From Malania oleifera (taxonomy: Eukaryota > Streptophyta > Magnoliopsida > Santalales > Ximeniaceae), in assembly GCF_029873635.1 (NCBI RefSeq), contig NC_080421.1, forward strand, positions 37,800,617-37,864,616: a stretch of DNA of 64,000 nucleotides, written 5' to 3'. How positions within the stretch are numbered: the first letter of the stretch is position 1; each line of letters starts with the position of its first letter. The notes under the pieces are model-generated. The model ran no database searches and had not been told where the DNA came from. It was given only the letters and a program-made list of their open reading frames with translations. Both the position numbers and the translations under genes were made by a program. Shown piece by piece: positions 23,204-35,045 of the stretch.

Positions 23204-23998
23204 AAAACGTCCCTCTCCCCTTCTCTATTTAATTCCAACCCCATTTCTCGCACGGATCGATGATCTGAGGCTACCATGACGCTCTTGGGGAAGTTCTCTG
23301 CAAATCTACCGAAGTGGATCGATGGTGGAAGTGGTTTGAATTCCATTCCAATTTTAGGGTAAGACATTTTATTCAGTATTTGTCTTTCCCACAGTTATAA
23401 GAAATATAGTATACAAAGAAATAATGATATTTTGTTTTGGGAGATGTGGTTTTCAGGGTGTTGAGTGGAGAACCCTGCGGGTGTGAGACTAGATATAGAA
23501 AGGGGGCTTTTCAGAAACTAGGTAAGGGAAATATGCTATGCTAGGAGTTTTAGCAATGTTATAAGCGATTTTATATTTATATATAACAATACATTATCTA
23601 GTTTTTACAGAATAAGAGTTTTTAATGTTCGTGTGGCCTGAGTAGATATTTATCAGATATAGAACTTATACAGCGTTTTACAGCATATCATGCTATACTG
23701 TATATATAGATATAGATTGATATACATAGATATTTATTCAGATTAGTATATATTACAGTTTTTATTCGGATCAGTGTAACACCGTTTTCATTTAGATCAG
23801 TATATATAGTATTTACAGAATGCCATGTTTCCTAATACCATAACACTCAGATTATACAGACAAATTATACAGTAAGATATACAGATATAACATCTAGATG
23901 CTACAGTTGTATTATTCAGATATTATAGTATTTACAGTACAGAATTATAATGTTATGGTTATTTTGGAAACATGATGAAAACAGTAGAAAGATTATAG

Positions 23999-24042
<44 letters not shown>

Positions 24043-24962
24043 TCCCTATGAAAATATTACAGAAAGATACAAATTATAGAGCAAGGTACCGTTGCTAATA
24101 CAGATAGAGTGCAACCACATATCTTAGATAGTGTGTGGGTACCGTCAAACTGTGCTCGGAGTGGATGTATCTCCCTAGTTTTCTGGGTTGAGGGGGCCGA
24201 TTTGATGAGGTAGTAGTCTAGTTCCGCGCCTAGGAGTGGATACAGTTTGGCCGGGCTGAGGTAGTGTACAGTATAGTGACTTACCTGGTGGGTGAACTAG
24301 CGTTAAGTCTCGCTTACGGGCTGCACAACCCTATCATGAGGGGTCAAATCATGACATATAGAGTTCCAGGGAAAGAAGACAGTTATGTATATGTATACAG
24401 TTTTACAGTATTTGATAAATATAGTATAATATTAGTAGTATAAAAAGTAAAAAATTCAGATGATACAGTTATACTTTAAACTGCGATAAATATAAAATAT
24501 GTTTTACAGATTTATCATTTTATACAGTTCAGATGTTATTAAAATAGTATGCAACTTAGTCGCCACACACTAGTAATAGCATATTCCACTTATTGAGCGT
24601 CGTCTCACCCCATTAATTTTAACATTTTTTAGGTGAACCAGCATGACGAGCAGATCAGGCTCGTAGATAGAGTGATTACTTCGTTGCCCTGTTTATAGGG
24701 TCAGTTTGTATAGAGTGTTGTATTTTGGGGTAGATGGTATTGGAGAGAGATGTAAAATATAGCTATGGTTTGAAAATACTGAATTCTGGTATTGTATGGT
24801 ATATATGATTGTATGATTTATGTGTTCCGCTGCATAGGTATTTTTATTGTGTATAGGGATACCCCAGTGCCCTTCTGAGGCCTGAGATTTCACAGCAGGG
24901 GTATCAGAGTAGTTCATATGTGTTTATTTAAAAAAAAAGATTTAATTTTTGAGGTCGTTACA
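22893..24962 (+). mobile_element. Solo Gypsy-type LTR nested in the Copia solo LTR
   Basis: Starts TGTAATAACCCAGAG and ends GAGGTCGTTACA, the usual ends of chromovirus-type Ty3/Gypsy LTRs in plants. Flanked by GGGGG at 22888-22892 and 24963-24967. It carries eight copies of a CTCGTCGACGA-like palindrome in U3 (22920-23105), a TATAAATAG box (23120-23128), a CT repeat (about 23171-23199) and an AT repeat (about 24000-24038). About 2.07 kb, no internal region. Confidence 0.9.
23120..23128 (+). promoter_or_regulatory. TATA box of the Gypsy solo LTR
   Basis: TATAAATAG lies about 15 bp after the last CGTCGACGA motif and just before a CT-rich tract, the expected place for the LTR core promoter. Confidence 0.6.
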
Positions 24963-27900
24963 GGGGGGGCGGATGAATTGGGTTTTCAAAATTTTTTTGC
25001 ATACTCTTTGTTTTATAAGTTCCTTTAGTTAAGTATTAACCCCTTTTTAAGATTGTATTGATTACAATCCCACCAACGATCAAACTCTTATTAACCACCT
25101 TAATTATTGTAATGTAAGGATGATGTTAGCAGTTTAAATTTCAATACTTCAATGAATAACAATTTCAGATTATATTTTCTTTTTAACAATGAGTAGTGAT
25201 ATCTTTAATGGATAATTCCAATCAACCGATTTTTGTAAGATAGATGAGATGATCATACAAGATTTAAATCAGCTTTTAATCCAATCAAATTCCTTGATTT
25301 AAACCAATATTCAATATTCAATCTCAAGTTCAAATCTTTGATGTAAAGACACAACTAATCAAATTTGAGAATCAATTTAAGATGGTTTAGAGACCAATAC
25401 CAAATTTTAGTTTTACTTTTGAATATGTCAATCCAACAAACAATATAGTATGCTAATTTAAATAAGAATCAAACTTTAGAAATTTAGCAGGCTTCCAAAT
25501 TCAGCCTTTTGATATCAAATATGTTGCTTGAATTTAAGTATGTTAATGGGCTTTGATATTTCTCAATCAAAGTATTCCTTTAATGAAGGTTTCTGCAAAA
25601 AGATTAATCAACGTACTCCCTTTGAGGTTTTAGCAAAAGATCAATCAACGTACTCCTTTAAATCAAAGTTTCCTCAATTCCCAATAACAAATTAATTTTC
25701 AACTATCAAGTAAACATACACGCAATTTATATATATGTAGAAAATTAAAAAGATTTACGGAAGAGAGTGACATCGAGATTTTTATGAGGTTCGGCTATAC
25801 CTGCCTATGTCTTTGCTCGAAGCAAACGGTTTACACACTCCTTCAAGTAGGATGAAGCCCTCCTCTCCAAGTGATACCCCATGCTTAGTACAACAATTCA
25901 ACAACCTAAATAGTCAAAAACAATAAAAAAACAAGAATAATTCTTGTGTACAAGAAGCACTCTCAGTTAGAGTAGATTAGTACAATTAAAACCAATATAC
26001 TTCAATTGAATAACAATAAAGAAAGATGAAGCTCAAGTAATTTATCACCAGGATTCTTTCTAGGATTTAATGACTCAGTAAAACGTGCAAAGAATCATGA
26101 GCTTTTCACAGCAAAATCACAGCAAGTTGATCAGCAAGAGTATTAACACAATAGCGAGAAGTAGAGAATATATAGCTTGATTGCGGCTTGTTGGTTATTT
26201 AATTATTGGGTTAATCATGCATTTATATATTTAAAAAGTGCATAAACGTATTCCCCAAGTTACTTTGAGTATTCCCCAAGTTTTTACAGAGTTTGGGAGC
26301 CAAGCAAACACTTTTGGAAACCTTCCTATGTTGTTTTAAATTTAAATTTATGATGGCTAGTCGCCTGCAAAAAGTGTCAGGCATCTGTCACTTTAAAAAA
26401 CCAAAAAACTAGCAAAATTCAAAAGTCAGTGTTGTGTCAGTCACCTGATTGTGTTCTGTCAGTCGCCTGATATGGATCTGTGAGGCGCCTGTCAGCTTCA
26501 ATCATCATTCTGTATTTTGGTCTTAACTTTTCCTATACAACTCTAAATTTGACGTTCTTGGTATCAACTGAAAGTTAAGAGAAAATCCCACAACTTTCAT
26601 ATTGAAAACTATTTAAGATAATAAAACATTGATAGAGAAAATTGCACATCAATGCAGATATAAAAAAAATAAGGGAATTTTGAGAATCTTGTTTTGGTGC
26701 TTTTTATTCCAAAAATAATGTTAACCTTTTTGAAATAACTTTTAACCTTATAAAAAGATTTTTCAAGTATTTTAAAAGGTATCTAGGTCCAAGAAATTAA
26801 CCTAAGAGCTTCATGCATCCATATTGAAATCGTTTGAAGTACTTACATGAGACTTCTTAAAAAACTATAACTTTCTAAGCACTAAGTCTTCATGTATTTG
26901 CTTTGCTCTCAGTATCTTCATGAATTTGTTTTTCTTTCAATATCATCATGTATTTGCTTTGACTTCCTTCATAGCTCATATACGTCATCAAGTTCTTCTA
27001 GCTTTAAGTACAAGCTTTCAAGCACTTGACCTTGGTCTTTTATTAGCACTCTTGAGTCCTAAAACTTATCTTAGAAAAACATGTTAAGTTCCTTTGGTTT
27101 GTTATCATCAAAATAAGATTCTAAGACTTGTAAGGCCAACATAAGTCTTACAAGTCTAAAGCTAAGTTTTAAAAGAAAATGTTGAAAAACTAAGAAGTAG
27201 CAAGAGGACAGGCAGTTGATGTTTTAACATTAGGCGATTGATTATTGTTCTGATTATTCATAAGCAAACCGAATCGGATCAAGTGACTGACCCTTTAAAG
27301 TCCAATTGAATGACTCAGCACTGGGTTTTCAAAATACATTGAACTTAAAGAGATCAAGCGACTGACTCTCGGGCCTTAGTCGATTAAACGTTATGTTATA
27401 ACTTTAAAACATCGTTTGTAAAGTTTCCAAAATTGATGTCTTGGCTCCCAAACTAAGAGGAAACTTGGGGAAAATGGTAAGAAACTTTTTTTTACTTTTA
27501 TATACTTTATATTTTCCCAAATTAGATAAGACATAGAAGCACATATGAATTGTATTTTGAAATCTCACAGCTGAAAGCTTGTTGATATTTTGCTGAAAGT
27601 TATATTATGCTATTGCTGAAATCTTATTGAAATTCTGATTCAATTTTACAAATTTCTCACTTTTTAATCAGAACCTTGGTGATATTACTTTGAGCTTCAT
27701 ATTCTATATTGTATTTTGATTGAAGTATATTGATTTTGAGTTGTACAAATTTGCTCTAACTAAGAGTACAACTTGTACGAACAAAGTTGTTCCTTGTTTC
27801 TGTTTTTTGTTTGTTTGACAATTCAGGATTGTTGGATCTTTGCATAGCGAGAAGGGTGTTCTCGTTAGAGAGTTCTCTACCTTGATTAGAGAGAGGCTTT

Positions 27901-28481
27901 ACTTCACTTGGTAATGAAGTTGAAAAGGAAATCCTCACAGCAGATTGTTTGAGCCAAGGACATAGGCCGATGGCCGAAACTTGTAAAAAATCTGGTGTTC
28001 CTATTTTCTTCCCTTAATCTCTTTACATTCTTGCAAGAATATAAATTGTGTATATGCTTATTTAATGGTTGAGAACTTACTGGATATTGGGGATTTGTTG
28101 GAATACTGACTTTGATCAAGGAACTTTATTGATTGCCTTTATTGGATTGATAATTCATAATTGATCTAAATACTAAGTTTCTGAATATCACAATTGAGGC
28201 AAATCTTGTAAAATTAATTTTTCCATTGGAGGAAAGTTGCAGGGTAATTAAAATTGATCTTCTGAAATTATTAATTGATATTATCATTGTTCATTATTGA
28301 AAAGAAATTATGATTCTGAAATTTATCTATTGAAGTGCTGAAAGTTGAATTTGTAGTATCATATATATGTGATTGTGTGATTATATCAAATTAAATTAAA
28401 AAGGGTATTCTAAACTAAAGTTTCATAAGAAAATTTTAAAACCCAATTTAGCCCCCTCTTGGGAGTACACCTTTATTCTCA

Positions 28482-28497
28482 ATTGGTATGTGAGCCC
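28482..28497 (+). other. Primer-binding site of element B (mutated)
   Basis: ATTGGTATGTGAGCCC directly after the LTR; compared with TGGTATCAGAGCC it has two or three substitutions. Confidence 0.8.
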
Positions 28498-28539
28498 TGG
28501 TTTTGTAGTAAATCTTAAAGTAGAAGCTACATAAACCCT

Positions 28540-30303
28540 ATGGCACACGTAGGTGTATCCCCATTTGGCGAAAGCCAATATTCATCTAGACCACCTTTCT
28601 ACTGCGGTGTTAATTACACATTCTAGAAATAGAAAATGAGAATATTTTTACAAACCATGGATTGGAAGGTTTGGAAAGTAGTCACACATGGTGACCTCAT
28701 TCTCGCTAAAAATATGGACAACAAGGAGATACCTAAAGAAGAAAAAGAATTGACCAACAATGATATGAAGATGGTGCAGATAAACTCAAGTGCAATGAAA
28801 GCACTATATTGTGTCCTAGATGCCAATGAATTCAATAGGATCATGGGATGTAAATTAGCTAAAGAAACATGGGATAAGCTTGAAGTTACTTATGAATAAA
28901 CAGTTGACGTAAGGGATAGTAGAATTGATATGCTCACCAGTGAGTATAAGGCGTTTAGGATGAACCCTGAAGAGTCTATCACTAATATGTATACTAGGTT
29001 CACCCATATAATAAATTCCCTTAATGCATTAGGCAAAAACTATTCTACTTATGAGATGATTTGAAAAATCCTTAGAGGACTTCTACTGATTTGGGAACCT
29101 AAGGCCACTACTATAACGGAAGGCAGAAATTTAAAAAATACCTCCTTAGATGAATTAATAGGATTGCTCCTCACATATGAGATGGTGATAAATGAAAGAA
29201 ACACTGAAGCTATCAAACAAAAGAAGTCAATAGCTTTAAAAGCTGCAAAAGAAATTTTTAGTGAAGAAGAAGACAATGAATTAGACGACAATGATATAGC
29301 CTTATTCACTAGAAGACTAGGAAAATTCTTCAAAAAGAACAAGAGATTTGCTTGAAAATTTAGAGGCTTTAAAACTGATAAAGGTGAAAATAGTAAGAAA
29401 GAAACAAAGGATGAACCACCTATATGCTATAATTGCAAGAAAGTCGGACATATAAAACCTGACTATCCATAGCTAAAGAAAGACGCCAAGAAGAAGAAAA
29501 AGAAGGCGATCAAAGCTACCACGTGGGATGAATCAAGCTTGAGTGAATTAGAAAATGAATCAAGCGATCAATACGTGGCAAACCTTTGCTTCATGGCGAA
29601 AGATGACGAGGTAAATTCCTACTCTAGCTCACATAAAGAATCTAGTTATGAATCGTGTAGTGACTCATGTGAGAATATGCCTTCATATAGAGAAATGCAA
29701 GCTGAACTATTTTCATTACATAATAGGTTCAAAAAATTATCCAAAAGAAATGTAGCACTTAAAGAACATAATGAAAAGCGTATGAACCAACTAGAGACAT
29801 TAACATCAGTTGAAAAAGAAAAGGACTCACTTATTGATGAACTCATGAGTAAAATCAACAAGATGTCTCAAGATCTACTAAAGCAGCAATTAAATGGTAA
29901 AAATATAAAAGACTCAGAAATATGTAGTCTTTAAAGTAAAATTGAGGACCAAGCTAAAATCATCTACAATTTTACTACAGGAAAGGAAAACTTTGATAAA
30001 CTGGTTGGATCACAAAGAATGTCTTTGGATAAAGAAAGAATAGGATTCAATGGAGTTGAAAACAAGAAGAAAAAGAACCTATACATGGGGTATTTTGTAA
30101 AAACCTCAAAACACTTTGCAAGTACATCTTCTACATATACATATGAACAAACTACATGTTTCTTGTGTAAGAAAAATGGGTACATAAAATTTGAGTGTCC
30201 ATATAAAATAAAAAAAATTTTAAAGTCAAGAAGGTATGGAGAGTCAAAACTAAAACTAAATCTGAATCAAAAAGACCTAAGAAGGCTTGGGTACCAAAAG
30301 TAA
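28540..30303 (+). pseudogene. Gag of SIRE-type element B
   Basis: Starts MAHVGVSPFGES and can be followed in one frame to about 30210, interrupted by stops at 28624 and 28630 (region that reads YTFWKQRMRI in element A), 28897, after YEMI at about 29062, after NKRFA at about 29355, at 29470 and at 29932. It contains the retroelement gag domain (RIDMLTSEYKAFRMNPEES), a basic region, a zinc knuckle CYNCKKVGHIKPDY whose last Cys is Tyr, an acidic Ser-rich part, a predicted coiled coil (ELFSLHNRFKKLSKRNVALK) and a second knuckle-like CFLCKKNGYIKFEC with Tyr for His. A frameshift lies in the A/T run at about 30208-30220. Gag forms the particle and packages RNA; here it is dead. Confidence 0.9.
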
Positions 30304-30339
30304 CACCTTGAAACCCTTATTGTAGGTATGTTTTAGGTC

Positions 30340-33300
30340 CACCTCATCGAAAGACAAATGGTACTTGGATAGTGGATGGTCAAGACATATGACTAAAGAA
30401 AAGTCCAAGTTTACCTCACTAGTACTAAAGGATGGTGGAAATGCCACCTTCAGATACAATGCTAAAGGAAGAATAATCGGCATTGGAAAACTCGGTAAAG
30501 AACCCTTTTTTAATTATTGATGATGTTTTATTAATAGATGGGTTAAAACATAATCTGCTTAGCATTAGTCAATTAAGTGATAAAGGTTTTGATGTAACAT
30601 TTAAACAAGACAAATGCATAGTTGAACATAGATAAAAGCATGACACCTTGTTCATTGCAAATAGGGTTGACAATATATACTGCATAAATTTTGAAAACCT
30701 AATATCTCAAAAAGTCACATGCTTCATTGCCTTAAATGAAGCCAGCTGGCTATGGCATAAGAGATTAGTACATGCTAATATGGACTTGTTGTCCAAATTA
30801 GTTAGAAAGAACTCAGTCAAGGGTCTACCCAGCACTAAGTTTGTAAAGGACAAGGTATGTGATGATTCTCAACTTGGAAAGCAAACTAAGAAAAGCTTTA
30901 AAAAGAATAAGCATATATCCACTCGTAGGTCTTTGGAACTTATTCACGTACACTTGTTTGGCCCCACCAAAACACAGAGTCTAAGAGGAAAGCAATACGC
31001 ATTCGTCATTGTTGATGACTACTCCAGGTTTACCTGAGTACTTTTCTTATCCTCTAAAGATGAAGTGTTCTAATTAACTTATGCAAGGAGCTCCAAAATA
31101 AAAAAGGATATGGATTTCTAAAAATTAGAAGTGATCGGGGTAGAGAATTTAAAAATAAAGACATTGAGATATTCTGTGATGAATATGGAATAACTCACAA
31201 ATTTTTAGCACCTCATACTCCTCAACAAACTGGAGTTGTTGAAAGGAAGAATAGATCACTTCAAGAAATGGCTAGAACCATGCTAAATGAACATAATCTA
31301 CCTAAATATTTTTAAGCTGAAGTGCTAAATACCGCATGTTATGTGATGAATAGAGTCTCCATTAGGACAAGCCTAGAGAAGACCCCTTATGAACTTTGGA
31401 AAGGAAGAAGACCAAACATATCTTACTTTCACATATTTGGATGTAAGTGCTTTTGTTTTGAATGATAAAGAGGACTTAGGAAAATTTGATGCAAAATTAG
31501 ACGAAGGAATTGTCTTCGGATATTCAATGAATAGTAAAGCTTTTAGAGTCTACAAAAAAAAGGACCCTCTCAATCATAGAATCAATCCATGTAGCTTTTG
31601 ATGAGGCAAATCCATTTTATAAACCATCTGATATTGAGGAAGCTAAAATTAAATAAAGACTAGAAGACTTAAAAATTCAAGAGGTAAAAGATGAGAATAT
31701 GGAATCAAGCTCATCTTTAGATGATAGCCCTCTAGATCAATCCAAATTACCTAAAGAATGGAAATTTGTAAGGAATCACCCAAAGGATCAAATCATTAGT
31801 GAACCTTCACGAGGAGAATCCATTAGATCCTCATTGAAGACTATGTGTAATCATTGTGCGTTCCTATCTCAGGAGGAACCTAAGAACATAACTAAGCATT
31901 AAATGATGAGTCATGGATAGTAGCCATGCAAGAAGAGTTAAATCAATTCGAGAGAAATAGAGTTTGGAAGTTAGTTCCTAAACCCATTGATCACTCACTA
32001 ATCAGAACCAATTGGGTGTTTAGGAATAATAAGGACGAGAACGACATCGCAGTGCGTAACAAGGCTACACTAGTAGCTCAAGGTTACAATCAAGAAGAAG
32101 GAATAGATTACGATGAGACCTTTGCTCTTGTAGCTAGATTGGAAGCAATAAGAATGCTACCAGTCTATGCATCTCACAAAGATTTTAAACTTTATCAAAT
32201 GGATGTGAAGAGTGTATTCTTAAATGGATTTATAAATGGAGAAGTATATGTAGCACAACCCCCAAGATTTGAGAATTTTCACTATCCTGATCATGTGTTT
32301 ATACTAACAAAAGCCTTATACGGACTAAAGCAAGCTCCTAGAGTTTGGTATAAGCGTCTAAGTGGCTTTTTATTAGAAAATAGTTTTTCAAGAGGAAAAA
32401 TGGATAAGTCTATAGACAAAGATATACTCATCATCCAGATATATGTGGATGACATCATTTTTGGTGCTACAAATGAAGAATTATGCAAAGACTTCGCAAA
32501 ATGCATGGAAGATGAGTTTGAGATGAGCATGATGGGTGAGTTGACATATTTCCATGTTCTTCAGATCAGGCAAGCTAAAATCAGGACTTTTATAAATCAA
32601 TCAAAATATATAAAAGATTTTCTTAAGAAATTTGATATAGAAGGTGGAAAGCCATTGGGGACCCCAATGAGCACTTTTATAAGCCCTGACAAAGATGAGA
32701 AAGGAAAGCCAGTAGATATGAAATACTACCGATGCATGATAGGTAGTCTACTTTATTTAATAGCCAGTAGACGGAACATTAAGTTCAACGTCTGCATGTG
32801 TGTCTGTTTTTAATCAGCTCCTAAAGAATCTCATCAAATAGCCGTCAAGAGGATATTAAGATATTTGATAGGTACTATTGAGTTAGGTCTATGATATCCT
32901 AAAGATACAAGCTTTGAAATGATTAGTTATTCGGATTTGGGATTATGTAGGATGTAAATTTAATTGAAAAACTACTATTGGTACTTGCCACTTTCTAGGA
33001 CAATCTCTTGTGTCTCAGTTCTTCGAGAAACAAAATTCCATGGAACTATCTACTGCAAAAGCATAGTACGTGGCAGCAGGTAGCTGTTGTGCACAAAATA
33101 TTTATATGAAAAAACAATTAAAGGATTTCAATTCAAAATATTCGACTATACCAATTAAGTGTGATAATATCAGAGTCATCAATATTTCCAAAAATCCTAT
33201 CTCTCATTCTAGGACCAAGCATATCGACATTAGGCATCATTTTTTGAGAGATCATGTGCAAAAAGAAGATATCATACTTGAGTTCGAAAATACATATGAT

Positions 33301-33396
33301 CAATTGGCTGACATTTTCACAAAACCTATTTCAGATGATAGATTCATCTCAATTAGACGAGAACTAGGCTTATTGCATAGTAGAGAAGTAATTTGA
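30340..33396 (+). pseudogene. Pol of element B: protease, integrase, RT, RNase H
   Basis: Order is that of Ty1/Copia. Protease: WYLDSGWSRHMT (from 30359) keeps the catalytic DSG. Integrase zinc domain: WLWHKRLVHANMDLLSKL, with VCDDSQLGKQ where CxxC is usual, so one Cys is lost. Integrase core: YAFVIVDDYSRFT, then TGA at 31035 in place of a Trp codon; the rest is in other frames (about 31040-31600). RT (31926-32813, 295 codons open): WKLVPKP, NKATLVAQGYNQEEGIDYDE, YQMDVKSVFLNGF, YGLKQAPRVWY, and IYVDDIIFGAT with the catalytic YVDD intact. RNase H: broken, its tail recovered at 33070-33396 with TKHIDIRHHFLRDHVQ and FISIRRELGLLHS. Several stops and frameshifts prevent function, although RT alone is still open. 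Confidence 0.93.
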
Positions 33397-33439
33397 AAAG
33401 GAAATTGGATCAGTGTTTGAATTAGGAAGTAAGTCAAAA

Positions 33440-33670
33440 TACTGAAGGTTAGGCGACTGACAACTTACCCTCAGTCGACTGGTCACTCTTTGACTTACTA
33501 AGTTTTTCAAGATTAGGTTCATTAGTCGACTGCCTCCTTTAGGCATAGTCGAATAACTCACTACTGGTGTACGAAATTTCGAAGCAAAGCACAGGTCAGG
33601 CGACTGACATACAACAATATAAATATTAACTGTTCGTAAAAGCCCTAAATTTTCACACCTCAGTCTACTG
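33440..33670 (+). promoter_or_regulatory. GGCGACTG-like motif cluster between pol and ORF3 of element B
   Basis: At least five variants of GGCGACTGAC or its complement occur here (for example at about 33453, 33474, 33524 and 33599). The same motif fills the U3 part of the LTRs of this group. A matching cluster sits before ORF3 of element A. It may be a leader or promoter for ORF3; function is inferred. Confidence 0.45.
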
Positions 33671-33818
33671 ACCCTACTTATCTTCTCTTCTAAACTCTTT
33701 CTCCTTCATCCATGAGTGTTCCCACACGAAAACCTTCCGATTAAACCTTGAAATACATCTTACTACTTCTTTCCCATCTTATTTTTAAGGATTTCACTGT
33801 TCATTTTTCTTTAAAGTC

Positions 33819-34979
33819 ATGCCAAGAACGAAAACCACAGTGAATCGAGGTTCTACCTCTGGGAAAGATGACAACAACAACATTGAGCAATGGCTAGTGA
33901 CATCCTATGCCAAACAACTCTATCGGGAACATATTTGTGCTATTGAACCCATATTCGATAAGGTTCTAGAAGTTGCATTTTTTAAATAAGATTTTCCTGC
34001 TATTTTGCCTCTGTTCAAAGCTTTAGGCTAGGAAAAGTTTTTTACATATCAAGTAAAGGAATGTATCCAAAATTGGTTAAGATTTTTATTGCAAATATGA
34101 TAAAAGGGGACACTGTGACCTCGATTTAGGTCATGGAAAAATAATTTGCAATTACTCCCCAAGCCTTAGCTGCTGTTCTAAGAATTAAAGCGGGAGAGTT
34201 TGAGTGTCCACCTCTTGGCCAATCATGGATTATGGCTCAAGATTTCACCCCTGAGGAATTTCTACCTTTGGTTATGACTAGAAACCATGTCTACTTTGGT
34301 CATCCTCCACTTTATAATCAACAAAATATCTAGGCTTAAATCCTACAAAAGCTTTATCACTTACAATATCTTGCCTAGGATAGGATCACATGACCATGAC
34401 TCCTATCTTGATTACTTTGTAATGTGGTGCTTGCTAAAGAGGAAGAAGCTTGACTTGCCAAGATTAATCCTGAAATGGATGATTTTGAGAGAAGAAGCTT
34501 GTAGAGTAATTCTTTCGTATGGAGGAATTCTAAATCTCATCTTTGACCAGCTCGGAGTAACCACACCATCCACCTTGTTTATCAAGCAAACCCATTATGA
34601 CGTGTTTTCATCTACCACAATTAAAAAAATGGGGTATGAACAACATGACCAAGGTTGGTTTCACAAAGATGGTAGGAGATGTGGACAAGCTCCTGAACCA
34701 CAACAAGCTGCTCCTCAAGCAGATGATACTCCTTCCTGGTTTGTTGCCTATCAGCAGCAGATGACTGATATTTGTGATGAAGTATGTACACGTTTTAGCT
34801 CTCTACAATCAAGTTATACTTCTATTGACCAGCGACTTGGCCGAATTGAAAATTATATGGCTGATTCATCTTTTTCAAGAGGCAAGGCTCCTATAGAGAC
34901 AAGCTCAGGTGACAATGAAGCTGACGATGATGATGATGATGAGGAAGGAACTGACACTGATGGTGACAATGATGCGTAG
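33819..34979 (+). pseudogene. ORF3 of element B, putative plant transposon protein domain
   Basis: Starts MPRTKTTVNRGSTSG, aligned with ORF3 of element A (MPRTKTVGNKDKES). Shared blocks are EQWLVTSYAKQLY, EPIFDKVLEVAFF, then after broken frames ITYNILPRIGSHDH and DYFVMWCLLKRKKLDLP. The intact part is 34287-34979 (frame with 230 codons) and ends in an acidic tail (ADDDDDDEEGTDTDGD). The middle blocks resemble the 'putative plant transposon protein' domain (Pfam PF20167 in my memory). It occupies the place of the env-like ORF of SIRE elements, but I see no signal peptide, transmembrane segment or envelope feature. At least four stops or frameshifts lie before 34287. Confidence 0.7.
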
Positions 34980-35045
34980 TTGTTTTCGTTACTTGAACAA
35001 TCTTGGACTGTAATATTTCCATTTAACATTTTATTTCGTAGTTTT

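Larger units (their letters stand above)
22861..27141 (-). mobile_element. Solo Copia LTR (minus strand) inside element B 5' LTR
   Basis: On the plus strand it starts TGAAATGTAAGGTGTACTCC and ends TTGTAAGGCCAACA, the reverse complement of a SIRE-type LTR start. Perfect 5-bp target-site duplication TAAGT at 22856-22860 and 27142-27146. Without the Gypsy LTR nested in it, it is about 2.2 kb. No internal region remains, so this is a solo LTR from recombination. Confidence 0.93.
22575..28481 (+). mobile_element. 5' LTR of SIRE-type element B, split by nested insertions
   Basis: The LTR is in two parts, about 22575-22860 and 27142-28481. The right part ends 'cccaatttagccccctcttg' and TATTCTCA, then a primer-binding site. 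Joining the parts across the TAAGT duplication restores continuous LTR sequence. GGCGACTG-like motifs occur at about 27225-27390. The left boundary is uncertain: I find no clear TGTTGG start, so the extreme left end may be missing or mutated. Confidence 0.75.

Noticed and set aside
23119..23367. Minus-strand ORF with a run of Arg/Glu residues
   Set aside because: The Arg-Glu run is the translation of a CT dinucleotide repeat in the Gypsy LTR.
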